A stretch of DNA of 19,292 bases from Flavobacteriales bacterium UBA1820 (GTDB taxonomy: Bacteria; Bacteroidota; Bacteroidia; Flavobacteriales; UBA1820): the NCBI GenBank assembly GCA_002314265.1, contig DCEW01000099.1:1-19292 (forward strand), read 5' to 3'. Made by a program: the position numbers and the translations under genes. The notes beneath the pieces were generated by a model. The model made no database searches and was not told the origin of the DNA. It saw only the letters and a list, made by a program, of their open reading frames with translations. Position 1 is the stretch's first letter. Each line of letters begins with the position of its first letter. Below are positions 7,182 to 14,349 of this stretch, one piece after another.

Positions 7182-8424
7182 ACTCGGTGGCCTCGACCTT
7201 ATACACCTTGTCGGCCGTACGCAATTTGAAATCCAGCGGCAAGGTCACGTGGTCGCCTTTCCCCGCCCGGGTCGCCGGACGGTCATCGACCATGAAGTCG
7301 CCCAACGGAAAGGTTTTTACCCCCGTGGTAGGCCCCGTAATGAGGATCTCGTCCCCACGGTGCAACTCCGCCGCCTCGACCAGGATCTCGCCTACCCCCG
7401 GCTTGGGATAGTAGTGCAACCCCCGCCCCACGTACACTTTCCGGCGGGTGGCATGCGAGCCGGGATACCCGCTCCACTGGCCCATCCGACGCCCCAGGTA
7501 GTATCCCTCCCAAAAGCCCCGGTTGTACACCCCGCGCAAACGTTCTTCCCATTCGAGGACCTTCTCCGCCGTGTATTCTCCCCGGGCGCAGGCATCGATC
7601 GCCTCCCGGTAAACCGAAACCACCGTTTGGACGTATTCGGGCGAACGACCGCGGCCTTCGATCTTGAGAATCCTCACCCCGGCATCGACGATCCAGTCCA
7701 ACAATCCGATGGTACACAGGTCCTTGGGCGACATGATGTACGGATCGCCCACTTCCAGCTCGTATCCCGTTTCCTTGTCCCGAACCACATACGCCCGGCG
7801 GCAATCCTGCCGGCAAGCCCCGCGGTTGGCCGAGGAATTGTGGGCATGCAGACTGAGGTAGCACTTCCCGGAAATAGCCATGCAAAGTGCCCCGTGCCCG
7901 AAAATCTCGACCTCCACTTTCCGTCCGGAAGGCCCCTTGATACCCTGCTGGTCGATCTGCCGGCAGATCTCCTTGACCTGTGTCAAACTGAGTTCGCGCG
8001 CCAGCACCATCGTATCGGCATAGGCCGAGAAAAACTCCACGGCCCGGATGTTCGAGATGTTCTGCTGGGTAGAGATATGTACTTCCAACCCCCTCGCCCG
8101 TGCAGCGAGGATCACGGAAATGTCCGAGGCGATGACCGCACTCACTCCGGCTTGGACCGCCTTGTCGAGCAGGTCTTCGATGGCCTCCAAGTCGTGATCG
8201 TACACGATGGTATTGACCGCCAGATACGAGCGGACGTCCCGCTCACGGCAACGCTGTGCTACTTCCGCCAAGTCCTCCGCCGTGAAATTGACCGTCGCGC
8301 GGGCACGCATATTGAGCTGTCCGACACCGAAATACACCGAATCCGCACCGGCATCCAGCGCAGCCTGCAACGATTCGTAATCGCCGGCGGGCGCCATCAA
8401 TTCCAAAGGTCCTCGTTTTTCCAT
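7135..8424 (-). CDS. U32-family protein, TrhP/RlhA-like RNA hydroxylase candidate (annotated as peptidase U32)
   Basis: This 429-residue protein has a TIM-barrel-like N-terminal part starting LELMAPAGD. The U32 signature EVEIFGHGALCMAISGKCYLS is found at 171-191 (split EVEIFGHGALC and GKCYLS). Cysteines 181, 188, 204 and 208 match the conserved set that binds an Fe-S cluster in this family. A C-terminal beta-barrel-like segment (GEILVEAAELHRGDEI) resembles E. coli TrhP (YegQ), which makes 5-hydroxyuridine in tRNA. The older 'peptidase' label is probably misleading. An ATG at 8478 is possible, but it lies upstream of the -7 box at 8455-8462, so the ATG at 8422-8424 (reading MEKRGPLEL) is preferred, with a 5' leader of about 25 bases. 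First gene of the minus-strand operon. The exact RNA target is unknown. Confidence 0.88.
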   Translation of the reverse strand: MEKRGPLELMAPAGDYESLQAALDAGADSVYFGVGQLNMRARATVNFTAEDLAEVAQRCRERDVRSYLAVNTIVYDHDLEAIEDLLDKAVQAGVSAVIASDISVILAARARGLEVHISTQQNISNIRAVEFFSAYADTMVLARELSLTQVKEICRQIDQQGIKGPSGRKVEVEIFGHGALCMAISGKCYLSLHAHNSSANRGACRQDCRRAYVVRDKETGYELEVGDPYIMSPKDLCTIGLLDWIVDAGVRILKIEGRGRSPEYVQTVVSVYREAIDACARGEYTAEKVLEWEERLRGVYNRGFWEGYYLGRRMGQWSGYPGSHATRRKVYVGRGLHYYPKPGVGEILVEAAELHRGDEILITGPTTGVKTFPLGDFMVDDRPATRAGKGDHVTLPLDFKLRTADKVYKVEATEYASGGKSGDSSEEKP

Positions 8425-8454
8425 CTTGGCTGCGGCAAAATACTTGCCAAAAAG

Positions 8455-8486
8455 CAAAGATACGATTTTTGCACGCAACCCGAAAA
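8455..8486 (-). promoter_or_regulatory. Promoter of the U32-to-pdxJ operon
   Basis: On the minus strand TATCTTTG (8455-8462) is a perfect -7 box. The -33 region, at 19 or 20 bases spacing, reads TTTC or TTTT (8482-8486), close to TTTG. It sits directly after the tuf terminator and fixes the U32 start at 8424 rather than 8478. Confidence 0.7.
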
Positions 8487-8495
8487 AGCGGGCAT

Positions 8496-8527
8496 AAAAA
8501 AGCTCCGCGCCCGAAAGGGCGCGGAGC
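8496..8527 (-). terminator. Intrinsic terminator of tuf
   Basis: A perfect 11-bp stem GCTCCGCGCCC/GGGCGCGGAGC (8502-8512 with 8517-8527) with a four-base loop is followed on the minus strand by six Ts (8496-8501). It lies 23 bases after the tuf stop. Confidence 0.92.
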
Positions 8528-8550
8528 CGTATTGAAATCCTTGACAGAGA

Positions 8551-9738
8551 TTAGTCGAGAATCTTGGTTACCTGGCCGGCACCTACCGTACGGCCACCTT
8601 CGCGGATAGCGAAACGCAGACCCTGGCTCAGTGCGATGGGCTGAAGCAGTTCCACCGTGATGGTCAGGTTGTCGCCCGGCATTACCATCTCTACGCCTTC
8701 CGGCAGAGTGATCTCACCGGTTACGTCCGTGGTACGAACGTAGAACTGCGGCCGATACTTGTTGTGGAACGGCGTGTGACGTCCGCCTTCTTCCTTGGAC
8801 AGGATGTACACCTCGCCCTGGAATTTCTTGTGCGGAGTTACGGACTTCGGAGCGCAGACTACCATACCACGACGGATCTGGTTCTTGTCGATACCGCGCA
8901 GCAGCAGACCTACGTTGTCACCAGCCTCACCCTCGTCGAGCAGTTTGCGGAACATTTCCACACCGGTGATCGTCGAAGTCAGTTTTTCAGCAGCCATACC
9001 GATGATTTCTACCGGGTCGCCCACTTTGGCCACACCCGTTTCGATACGTCCGGTAGCCACCGTACCACGACCGGTGATCGAGAACACGTCCTCAACCGGC
9101 ATCAGGAACGGTTTGTCCTTGTCGCGAACCGGCTCTTCGATCCACGTATCTACTGCATCCATCAGATCTTCTACGCTCTTGACCCACTTCGGATCGCCGT
9201 TGAGGGCACCCAGTGCGGAACCTCTGATGATCGGGGTGTTGTCACCGTCGTACTGGTAGAGGTTCAGCAGATCGCGAACTTCCATTTCTACCAGTTCGAG
9301 CAGCTCGGGGTCGTCCACCATGTCCACCTTGTTCAGGAACACGACGATACGAGGAACGCCTACCTGACGGGCGAGCAAGATGTGCTCACGAGTCTGGGGC
9401 ATCGGACCGTCGGTAGCAGCTACTACCAGGATGGCACCGTCCATCTGAGCGGCACCCGTAACCATGTTCTTCACATAGTCGGCGTGTCCCGGGCAGTCTA
9501 CGTGAGCATAGTGACGCTTGTTGGTCTGATACTCTACGTGAGCCGTGTTGATGGTGATACCGCGCTCTTTTTCTTCAGGAGCAGCGTCGATCTGGTCGAA
9601 CGCCTTTACCTCGGAAAGACCCTTGTCGGCCAGAACCTTGGTGATAGCAGCGGTAAGAGTCGTTTTACCGTGGTCCACGTGACCGATGGTACCGATATTC
9701 AAATGCGGTTTGTCACGTTTGAAAGTTTCTTTTGCCAT
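8551..9738 (-). CDS. tuf: Elongation factor Tu
   Basis: This 395-residue GTPase carries aminoacyl-tRNA to the ribosomal A site. Nucleotide-binding motifs are intact: GHVDHGKT (19-26), DCPGHADY (81-88) and NKVD (136-139). Domains II and III follow in full, ending [10 protein letters not shown]. Length is normal for the family. It is transcribed behind tRNA-Thr, with an 87-base gap, from the promoter at 9951-9981, and ends at the terminator at 8496-8527. An A/T-rich stretch ending in CGCAAAATGG precedes the ATG, and no Shine-Dalgarno sequence is obvious. In Bacteroidales tuf is usually followed by tRNA-Trp and secE on the same strand; here those genes lie nearly 3 kb away and point the other way. 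Confidence 0.99.
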   Translation of the reverse strand: MAKETFKRDKPHLNIGTIGHVDHGKTTLTAAITKVLADKGLSEVKAFDQIDAAPEEKERGITINTAHVEYQTNKRHYAHVDCPGHADYVKNMVTGAAQMDGAILVVAATDGPMPQTREHILLARQVGVPRIVVFLNKVDMVDDPELLELVEMEVRDLLNLYQYDGDNTPIIRGSALGALNGDPKWVKSVEDLMDAVDTWIEEPVRDKDKPFLMPVEDVFSITGRGTVATGRIETGVAKVGDPVEIIGMAAEKLTSTITGVEMFRKLLDEGEAGDNVGLLLRGIDKNQIRRGMVVCAPKSVTPHKKFQGEVYILSKEEGGRHTPFHNKYRPQFYVRTTDVTGEITLPEGVEMVMPGDNLTITVELLQPIALSQGLRFAIREGGRTVGAGQVTKILD

Positions 9739-9825
9739 TTTGCGAAATGTTTATTACTTGTTTTCTGTTCAGTGAATTTATCGGGCCTTTCCAAGCCGTA
9801 AACCGCTTTAAAGGTATTCCCCTTG

Positions 9826-9897
<72 letters not shown>

Positions 9898-9950
9898 ATT
9901 TGAAATGCGGCGATGTTTTCCCGGTGAAAAACCCACCTCATATCAGAGCG

Positions 9951-9981
9951 CAAAGGTAGGAAGTTTTATCATTTATCCAAA
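9951..9981 (-). promoter_or_regulatory. Promoter of tRNA-Thr and tuf
   Basis: On the minus strand TTTG (9978-9981) is followed by 19 bases and TACCTTTG (9951-9958), a full match to the Bacteroidota consensus. It is identical in boxes and spacing to the rpsL promoter, consistent with strong growth-linked expression of both. Confidence 0.88.
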
Positions 9982-10039
9982 TAGCCTGCGAATTTTTTTT
10001 CATCTCGAAAACATTTTTTTTTGCACGAGCTTGCCCGGT

Positions 10040-10080
10040 AAAAAAAACGCAAGGCGCGCGGGTACCCCGCGCGCCTTGCG
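10040..10080 (-). terminator. Intrinsic terminator of xerC-hpf
   Basis: A 15-bp GC-rich stem (10048-10062 with 10066-10080) with a three-base loop is followed on the minus strand by eight Ts (10040-10047). It starts 17 bases after the hpf stop and has no T tract in the plus direction. It separates hpf from the tRNA-Thr/tuf unit. Confidence 0.95.
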
Positions 10081-10097
10081 CAAGAAAGGCCGCAGCC

Positions 10098-10388
10098 CTA
10101 TTTGGTGGCATTTTTGGCGCGCAACTTGCGGCGCATCGAATCGGCACACAAGTCGATGCACTCCTCAAAAGTAGCGGCCTGTTTCTTTACCATAAACGTT
10201 TCGCCGGGCACCCGGAGTTTGAGTTCTATCATTTTATTTTCCTTGTCGGGTGTGTTGAGCAGATGCAGATACACCTCGGCATCGATCACACGGTCGTAGA
10301 AAAGTTCCAGCTTGTCGAGTTTCTTTTGAATGAACTCCAACAGTTTCGCATCCGCTTTGAAATGGATGGCTTGCGTAAGTACTTTCAT
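10098..10388 (-). CDS. hpf: Ribosome hibernation promoting factor, short type (HPF/RaiA family)
   Basis: This 96-residue protein has the beta-alpha-beta-beta-beta-alpha layout of the HPF/YfiA family. MKVLTQAIHFKAD begins the first strand, KLDKLELFYDRVIDAEVYL covers the first helix and second strand, and a C-terminal helix TFEECIDLCADSMRRKLRAKNATK is strongly basic. Such proteins bind the 30S decoding channel in stationary phase and inactivate ribosomes. The long-form C-terminal dimerisation domain is absent. It starts 26 bases after the xerC stop, so it is co-transcribed with xerC, and ends at a very strong terminator. Neighbouring translation genes fit the role. Confidence 0.92.
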   Translation of the reverse strand: MKVLTQAIHFKADAKLLEFIQKKLDKLELFYDRVIDAEVYLHLLNTPDKENKMIELKLRVPGETFMVKKQAATFEECIDLCADSMRRKLRAKNATK

Positions 10389-10414
10389 GACGGTAACGTT
10401 TTGCGCCCATCCCC

Positions 10415-11305
10415 TCAGGAATGCTCGTCCCCGCGGGGATGGGCATGGTTATACACTGATTTTAGTTTTCCCAGCGTCGTGTGGGCATAGACCTGCGTGG
10501 AAGCCAGCGAAGAATGCCCCAACAGCTCCTTGACCGAGGAAATATCCGCTCCCGCCTCCAACAGATGCGTAGCGAAAGTGTGACGGAGCACATGGGGACT
10601 TTTCTTCTGCTTGACTGTCACAAGACCAAGATACTTATTTATTATCCGATACACAAGGGTCGGCGACATTTTTTTGCCTTTTTTAGCAAACAAAAGGCTT
10701 TCTTTCACATTGTCCCCGCCCGAAGACATCCCGAGGTATTCCCCAAGCGCCTCGCAAAGACGGGGATGCATCGGGACAAAGCGCTCCTTCCCCCCTTTGC
10801 CGCGCACCCGCAACATCGCCCGCCGAAAGTCCACATCGCCCAAACGCACATCGCAAAGTTCCGCGCAGCGCAACCCGCAACCGTAAAAAAGCTCGACGAT
10901 CAGCCGGTCCCGCTCCCCGTCCGGATCGTCGCGATACAGGTCCGGATCGAGCAAATGCTGCATCTCCTGCACCGAATACGGAACCGTCGTACGGTATGGC
11001 TCCTTCAGATTGCCCTGGCGCATCATCGGAGAGATCCGGATCGCCCCCCGGCGCAACAAATACTTGAAATACGAACGCAGGGCACTGATCTTGCGATTGA
11101 CCGACGAAGGCGTATATCCCTGTTCCATCAGATGAACCACCCAGGCGCGCACCGCCTGAAAGTCGATCGACGCATCCTCGGCCGGCGCCTGCATCGAGAC
11201 AAGAAAACCTTCGAACTCCGAAAGGTCCGTCCCGTAAGCCTCCACCGTATGGGGAGAATATTTCTTCTCCCACAACAGGTACTGGGTAAAATCCTCGATC
11301 CGCAT
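10415..11305 (-). CDS. xerC: Tyrosine recombinase XerC
   Basis: This 296-residue recombinase (from the ATG at 11303-11305) acts with a partner at the chromosome dimer resolution site dif. The N-terminal SAM-like DNA-binding domain (about 1-90) is followed by the catalytic domain, with R146 (GLRCAEL), K170 (RGKGGKE), H238 and R241 (HVLRH), H264 (LLGHSS) and nucleophile Y273 (VYAH), so all catalytic residues are present. A GTG immediately before the ATG (11308) is an alternative start. AAAGGAG at 11319-11325 could serve as a ribosome site. The housekeeping context, standard length and co-transcription with hpf argue against a mobile-element integrase. XerC rather than XerD is the usual name at this locus, but sequence alone does not settle which. 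Confidence 0.88.
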   Translation of the reverse strand: MRIEDFTQYLLWEKKYSPHTVEAYGTDLSEFEGFLVSMQAPAEDASIDFQAVRAWVVHLMEQGYTPSSVNRKISALRSYFKYLLRRGAIRISPMMRQGNLKEPYRTTVPYSVQEMQHLLDPDLYRDDPDGERDRLIVELFYGCGLRCAELCDVRLGDVDFRRAMLRVRGKGGKERFVPMHPRLCEALGEYLGMSSGGDNVKESLLFAKKGKKMSPTLVYRIINKYLGLVTVKQKKSPHVLRHTFATHLLEAGADISSVKELLGHSSLASTQVYAHTTLGKLKSVYNHAHPRGDEHS

Positions 11306-11328
11306 CACTTGTCAACAGCTCCTTTAGA

Positions 11329-11360
11329 CAAAGATAGGGAAAGACGAGCGCAGCGACAAA
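11329..11360 (-). promoter_or_regulatory. Promoter of xerC-hpf
   Basis: On the minus strand TTTG (11357-11360), 20 bases, then TATCTTTG (11329-11336). The predicted start is about 15-20 bases before the xerC ATG. The rest of the 11306-11621 divergent gap holds the dyad at 11362-11378 and the transporter promoter; between 11379 and 11548 I see no gene or clear signal. Confidence 0.8.
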
Positions 11361-11361
11361 T

Positions 11362-11378
11362 CGAAAACCACGTTTTCG
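11362..11378. repeat. Dyad flush against the xerC -33 element
   Basis: CGAAAAC-cac-GTTTTCG is a perfect 7-base inverted repeat with a 3-base spacer, starting 2 bases upstream of the -33 TTTG. It could be a regulator site for xerC-hpf or for the divergent transporter; no regulator is known from the window. Confidence 0.35.
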
Positions 11379-11548
11379 CACCTGGCAAATGTCGAGCCGC
11401 ATCCTGCATTATCCAAATGCAGCAAAAGGTAAGTGCAACCCCCACCCCATACACAACAAGCACCCCTACCCTGCCTTTCCCCGGGAGAGCACAACAGGGA
11501 ACGCACATCGTTTTCCTTTCCGGGAAAGCCAAAACAAGAGAAAACCCC

Positions 11549-11578
11549 TTGCCGTTTTTAATTAATGTCGTTCCTTTG
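11549..11578 (+). promoter_or_regulatory. Probable promoter of the BASS-type transporter
   Basis: TTG (11549-11551), 19 bases, then TTCCTTTG (11571-11578), one base off TAnnTTTG. It implies a transcript start near 11585, which rules out an ATG at 11565 and supports the one at 11622. Confidence 0.55.
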
Positions 11579-11621
11579 CGCTGTTCTTTCCGAAAAAAAT
11601 CTCTCCGAAAGAAAACACATC

Positions 11622-12575
11622 ATGTCGCAATCCATCAAAAGTTTTATTCTGCCGTTGGCCATGCTGATAGGCGGAGTGTTCTACGGATTCTTCTCGCAGA
11701 TCGCCGTTGCCATTCCGTATTTCATCTTCGCGATGCTCTTTCTGACGTTCTGCCGCCTGTCCCCGCGTGACGTACGCCTGCACCGCCTGCACGCCGTCTT
11801 GCTGCTTATCCAGATAGGCGGAGGGCTGGCCTTGTACTACGCGCTGGCCTTTCTGAACGTAACGGTGGCCGAAGGAGTCTTCATGTGTGTACTGGCTCCC
11901 ACCGCCATGGCTGCAACAGTCATCACCGGCATGTTGGGAGGCAACGCCGGTTTCATGGCCACTTACACCTTAATAAGCAATGTCGGGATGGCCGTACTTG
12001 CCCCGGCGGTATTCGCCCTGCTGGGGAAACAGGAAGGTCTCTCCTTCGCCCAGACCTTCTTGTATGTCTGCCGCCAGCTCGCCCCGATGCTGGTCCTCCC
12101 GCTGGCCGTCGCCTGGGGACTGCGTTGGATAGCCCCCAAAGTCCACCAGGCCATCGCTGCAAAGAGCCACCTCACCTTTTATATATGGGCCTTGTCGCTT
12201 ACCAGTATCACCGGACGCACGGTTCGTTTCCTGATCGAACAGCCCAACCCGGACTACCGCACCGAAACGGTCATCGCCCTGCTGGCTTTGGTGGTATGCT
12301 TGGTTCAATTCAAAAGCGGAAAAGCCCTGGGCTCCCGCTGGGGCGACCGCATCGCTACCGGACAGGCCATGGGGCAGAAAAACACGATCCTGGCCATCTG
12401 GATGGCACAGTCCTACCTCAATCCCATCGCTTCGGTCGGACCGGCTTCGTATGTACTGTGGCAAAATATCGTCAATTCCTACCAGATCTGGCTCAAAGGC
12501 CACCGGGAACGGCAAGCCTTGAAAAAAAATGCGGAAGAAGCGAAAAATCTTGCACGGGAAAAAAATAATGTCTAA
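11622..12575 (+). CDS. Putative BASS-family (bile acid:sodium symporter-like) membrane transporter
   Basis: This protein has 317 residues from the ATG at 11622 and about nine or ten hydrophobic membrane segments. Characteristic stretches are APTAMAATVITGMLGGNAG (about 92-110) and GQKNTILAIWMAQSYLNP (about 251-268), which resemble the two discontinuous-helix core motifs of the BASS superfamily (substrate and sodium binding). The C-terminus is charged and cytoplasmic (HRERQALKKNAEEAKN). The substrate is not predictable; relatives carry bile acids, keto acids, pantoate or other organic anions. An upstream ATG at 11565 falls inside the probable promoter and was rejected. The gene diverges from xerC, and its stop lies 15 bases before tRNA-Trp. 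Its base composition does not stand out from its neighbours, so no recent transfer is evident. Confidence 0.72.
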   Translation: MSQSIKSFILPLAMLIGGVFYGFFSQIAVAIPYFIFAMLFLTFCRLSPRDVRLHRLHAVLLLIQIGGGLALYYALAFLNVTVAEGVFMCVLAPTAMAATVITGMLGGNAGFMATYTLISNVGMAVLAPAVFALLGKQEGLSFAQTFLYVCRQLAPMLVLPLAVAWGLRWIAPKVHQAIAAKSHLTFYIWALSLTSITGRTVRFLIEQPNPDYRTETVIALLALVVCLVQFKSGKALGSRWGDRIATGQAMGQKNTILAIWMAQSYLNPIASVGPASYVLWQNIVNSYQIWLKGHRERQALKKNAEEAKNLAREKNNV

Positions 12576-12580
12576 TTTCG
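12550..12580 (+). promoter_or_regulatory. Candidate tRNA-Trp promoter overlapping the transporter stop codon
   Basis: TTG (12550-12552), 20 bases, then TAATTTCG (12573-12580), one base off TAnnTTTG. The TAA of the -7 box is also the stop codon of the transporter gene. Start of transcription would fall 3-6 bases before the mature tRNA. Read-through from the transporter gene is the alternative source. Confidence 0.45.
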
Positions 12581-12590
12581 CAATCGCTTT

Positions 12591-12666
12591 ACAGGCGTAG
12601 CTCAGTTGGTAGAGCACTGGTCTCCAAAACCAGGTGTCGGGAGTTCGAGCCTCTCCGCCTGTGCCA
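12591..12666 (+). tRNA. tRNA-Trp (anticodon CCA)
   Basis: A 76-base cloverleaf with encoded CCA end. The acceptor stem is a perfect ACAGGCG/CGCCTGT, the D arm GCTC/GAGC, the anticodon stem CTGGT/ACCAG with loop CTCCAAA (anticodon at 12624-12626), and the T arm GGGAG/CTCTC with TTCGAGC. It reads UGG. In Bacteroidales tRNA-Trp commonly precedes secE, as here, but a terminator separates the two in this window. Confidence 0.97.
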
Positions 12667-12703
12667 CAGAAACAGGACGCGAAATCTTTCGTCCTTTCAT
12701 ATC

Positions 12704-12736
12704 CTCCGCCGCGCTCCCGCGCGGCGGAGTTTTTTT
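12704..12736 (+). terminator. Intrinsic terminator after tRNA-Trp
   Basis: A perfect 10-bp stem CTCCGCCGCG/CGCGGCGGAG (12704-12713 with 12720-12729) with a six-base loop is followed by seven Ts (12730-12736). It uncouples tRNA-Trp from secE. Confidence 0.93.
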
Positions 12737-12843
12737 CGCCCCCAACAAGCGGGAACAAAACTCCAAAACCCTACCCGGAGTGCGAAAAAAAGCGACAAAA
12801 AAAAGTTTTTTCCCTCTATCCGACCAACTTAAAAAAAAGTTCG

Positions 12844-12851
12844 TATATTTG
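12844..12851 (+). promoter_or_regulatory. -7 box of the secE-nusG-rpl-rpoB promoter
   Basis: TATATTTG matches TAnnTTTG exactly and is preceded by an A-rich tract. No TTTG is found at the expected -33 spacing, so the promoter may rely on the A-tract or a regulator. The predicted start is near 12857. Between the tRNA-Trp terminator and this box (12737-12843) no gene is seen. Confidence 0.65.
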
Positions 12852-12856
12852 CACTC

Positions 12857-12972
12857 GCCTTGGAGAAGGCTCATTCCGCCCGTATATCACTCATTATCAA
12901 AGTCAAATATTTGATTGAGAGGGTGATAGCGAAAGGGATGTGCCTTTGCCGCATCGAGAAAGACACGGGCGG
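12857..12972 (+). other. Structured 5' leader of secE, candidate three-way-junction RNA
   Basis: The leader of about 150 bases starts with a hairpin GCCTT-GGAG-AAGGC (12857-12870). An 8-bp helix (CCGCCCGT 12876-12883 with ACGGGCGG 12965-12972) then encloses two arms. Arm one pairs TATCAC (12885-12890) with GTGATA (12923-12928) and contains inner TCA/TGA and ATCAAA/TTTGAT pairs. Arm two pairs AAAGG (12932-12936) with CCTTT (12943-12947), with GCG/CGC below. These pairings were found by eye; function is unknown. Confidence 0.5.
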
Positions 12973-13005
12973 CACGGGGCTTTCACAGAAACACACATCG
13001 AACCT

Positions 13006-13203
13006 ATGAAAGGTCTTATCCAATACGTCAAGGATTCCTGGAACGAACTGTTCGGGGGAAAAGTTACCTGGCCCACGTGGGAAGAAGCACAAAAGCAGAC
13101 TTGGATCGTAGCCATCGCCACGTTGATCCTGGCTGGTGCTACCGCTGCGGTGGACTTCCTGTTCAACAACGCGATCCAGGGGATATTCAGAATTCTCAAC
13201 TAA
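13006..13203 (+). CDS. secE: Preprotein translocase subunit SecE
   Basis: This is the short 65-residue single-membrane-segment form of SecE, the essential clamp around SecY in the SecYEG channel. The amphipathic cytoplasmic part (MKGLIQYVKDSWNELFGGKV) and TWPTWEEAQKQT motif (about 20-31) precede one membrane helix (about 32-57). An in-frame ATG at 12940 would add 22 residues unlike SecE and would lie inside the structured leader, so the ATG at 13006 is chosen. It is followed 21 bases later by nusG. First gene of the ribosomal-protein and RNA-polymerase transcript. Confidence 0.96.
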   Translation: MKGLIQYVKDSWNELFGGKVTWPTWEEAQKQTWIVAIATLILAGATAAVDFLFNNAIQGIFRILN

Positions 13204-13224
13204 CCGGAAAAAACGACGGGTAAA

Positions 13225-13773
13225 ATGGCAGAAACTACCAAGAAGTGGTATGTGGTGCGGGCTATCAGCGGCCAGGAACTTAAGGTAAAGAGCTACATCG
13301 AGCAGGAAATCGCACGGCGGGGCATGAACGACTATTTGGCCGGTGTGATGGTGCCGATGGAGAAGTTCTTTTCGGTTTCGGGCGGCAAGAAAGTCAGCAA
13401 GGAACGTCCTTTCTTTCCCGGTTACGTGATGATCGAAGCCAATCTGGACGGTGAAATGCTCCACCTGCTCCAAGGGATTCCCGGTGTGGTGGGCTTTCTG
13501 AGCGACCGTCCGGGAGGCGATCCGGTGCCGCTGCGCAAGAGCGAAGTCAACCGGATGCTGGGCAAGGTGGACGAGATGGCCGACATGCCCGAATCGGTGG
13601 TTATCCCGTTCGTGGTCGGCGAAGCGGTCAAGGTGATCGACGGGCCGTTCAACGGGTTCGACGGTACGGTGGAAGAGGTGAACAGCGAGAAACGCAAACT
13701 CAAGGTCGAGGTCAAGATCTTCGGCCGGAAAACCCCGCTGGAGTTGAATTTTTCCCAGGTGGAGAAGGTATAA
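13225..13773 (+). CDS. nusG: Transcription termination/antitermination factor NusG
   Basis: This 182-residue protein has the NGN domain (KKWYVVRAISGQELKVKSYI at 6-25, split as KKWYVVRAISG and KVKSYI; RPFFPGYVMI at 61-70) that binds the RNA-polymerase clamp. The C-terminal KOW domain (GEAVKVIDGPFNGFDGTV at 132-149) contacts Rho or ribosomal protein S10. Length matches the standard housekeeping NusG rather than the specialised UpxY-type paralogues of capsule loci. It lies 21 bases after secE. A 120-base gap with a possible hairpin separates it from rplK. Confidence 0.97.
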   Translation: MAETTKKWYVVRAISGQELKVKSYIEQEIARRGMNDYLAGVMVPMEKFFSVSGGKKVSKERPFFPGYVMIEANLDGEMLHLLQGIPGVVGFLSDRPGGDPVPLRKSEVNRMLGKVDEMADMPESVVIPFVVGEAVKVIDGPFNGFDGTVEEVNSEKRKLKVEVKIFGRKTPLELNFSQVEKV

Positions 13774-13820
13774 CGACTGCTCCTCTCCCCGTGGGAAACG
13801 AAAAAAAGAAAATGTTACGC

Positions 13821-13856
13821 CAAAGATAGTCCCGGAGGGTTTGCTTCCAATCTTTG
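13821..13856 (+). promoter_or_regulatory. Hairpin in the nusG-rplK gap, possible L1/L11 operon control site
   Basis: CAAAGAT (13821-13827) pairs with ATCTTTG (13850-13856), with an asymmetric internal loop and a short GGAG/CTTCC inner stem. L1 represses its own operon by binding an rRNA-like leader hairpin in several bacteria, and this is the only space for one here. I cannot match the L1 consensus by eye. Confidence 0.3.
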
Positions 13857-13893
13857 ACCCGAAAGGACGGAAACAATTTTCAGTCAAAACAAA

Positions 13894-14340
13894 ATGGCAA
13901 AAGAAATCTTCAAAAAGATCAAATTGCAGTGCAAGGGCGGAGCCGCCAATCCCTCTCCGCCAATCGGTCCTGCGCTTGGTTCGGCCGGTGTGAACATCAT
14001 GGATTTCTGCAAACAGTTCAATGCGCGTACCCAGGACAAACAGGGTAAGCTCCTGCCTGTGCAGATCACCGTGTACACCGACAAGTCGTTCGACTTCGTC
14101 ATCAAGACCACCCCGGTAGCCGTTCAGTTGATGGAAGCCGCCAAGATCAAGTCGGCCTCCGGCGAGCCCAACCGCAAAAAGGTAGCTGCCATCACCTGGG
14201 ATCAGGTCAAGGAAATCGCTACCGACAAGATGCCGGACCTGAATGCTTTCACCATCGAGAGCGCCATGTCCATGGTAGCCGGTACCGCTCGTTCAATGGG
14301 TATAACCATCAAGGGAGAGTCTCCCCTGAAAAAATCCTAA
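13894..14340 (+). CDS. rplK: 50S ribosomal protein L11
   Basis: This 148-residue protein binds the GTPase-associated centre of 23S rRNA together with the L10-L7/L12 stalk. The N-terminal domain has the thiostrepton-region proline loop ([17 protein letters not shown] at about 20-36). The C-terminal RNA-binding domain ends [12 protein letters not shown]. The length is slightly above the 142 residues of E. coli because of a short C-terminal extension (ESPLKKS). The start is supported by the universal [12 protein letters not shown] and an A-rich upstream stretch. rplA follows after 9 bases. Confidence 0.98.
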   Translation: MAKEIFKKIKLQCKGGAANPSPPIGPALGSAGVNIMDFCKQFNARTQDKQGKLLPVQITVYTDKSFDFVIKTTPVAVQLMEAAKIKSASGEPNRKKVAAITWDQVKEIATDKMPDLNAFTIESAMSMVAGTARSMGITIKGESPLKKS

Positions 14341-14349
14341 TCAAGCATC

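Noticed and set aside
7249..8535. 428-codon plus-strand frame opposite the U32 gene
   Set aside because: It is antisense to a gene with the complete U32 signature, and it runs through the U32 promoter and the tuf terminator.
8764..9801. 345-codon plus-strand frame opposite tuf
   Set aside because: It is antisense to EF-Tu and crosses into the tRNA-Thr/tuf spacer.
10415..11305. Tyrosine recombinase as the sign of an integrated mobile element
   Set aside because: It has normal XerC length and motifs, is co-transcribed with hpf, has no flanking attachment repeats or cargo, and no tRNA is interrupted.
12940..13005. 22-residue N-terminal extension of SecE
   Set aside because: The added residues are unlike SecE, and the stretch lies in the structured leader; the ATG at 13006 gives the normal 65-residue protein.
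13850..13857. AATCTTTG as a -7 box for a separate rplK promoter
   Set aside because: The first base does not fit TAnnTTTG, no -33 TTTG is found at 19-21 bases, and the bases are part of a hairpin.
12871..13887. 338-codon minus-strand frame opposite secE and nusG
   Set aside because: It is antisense to two certain genes and the secE leader.
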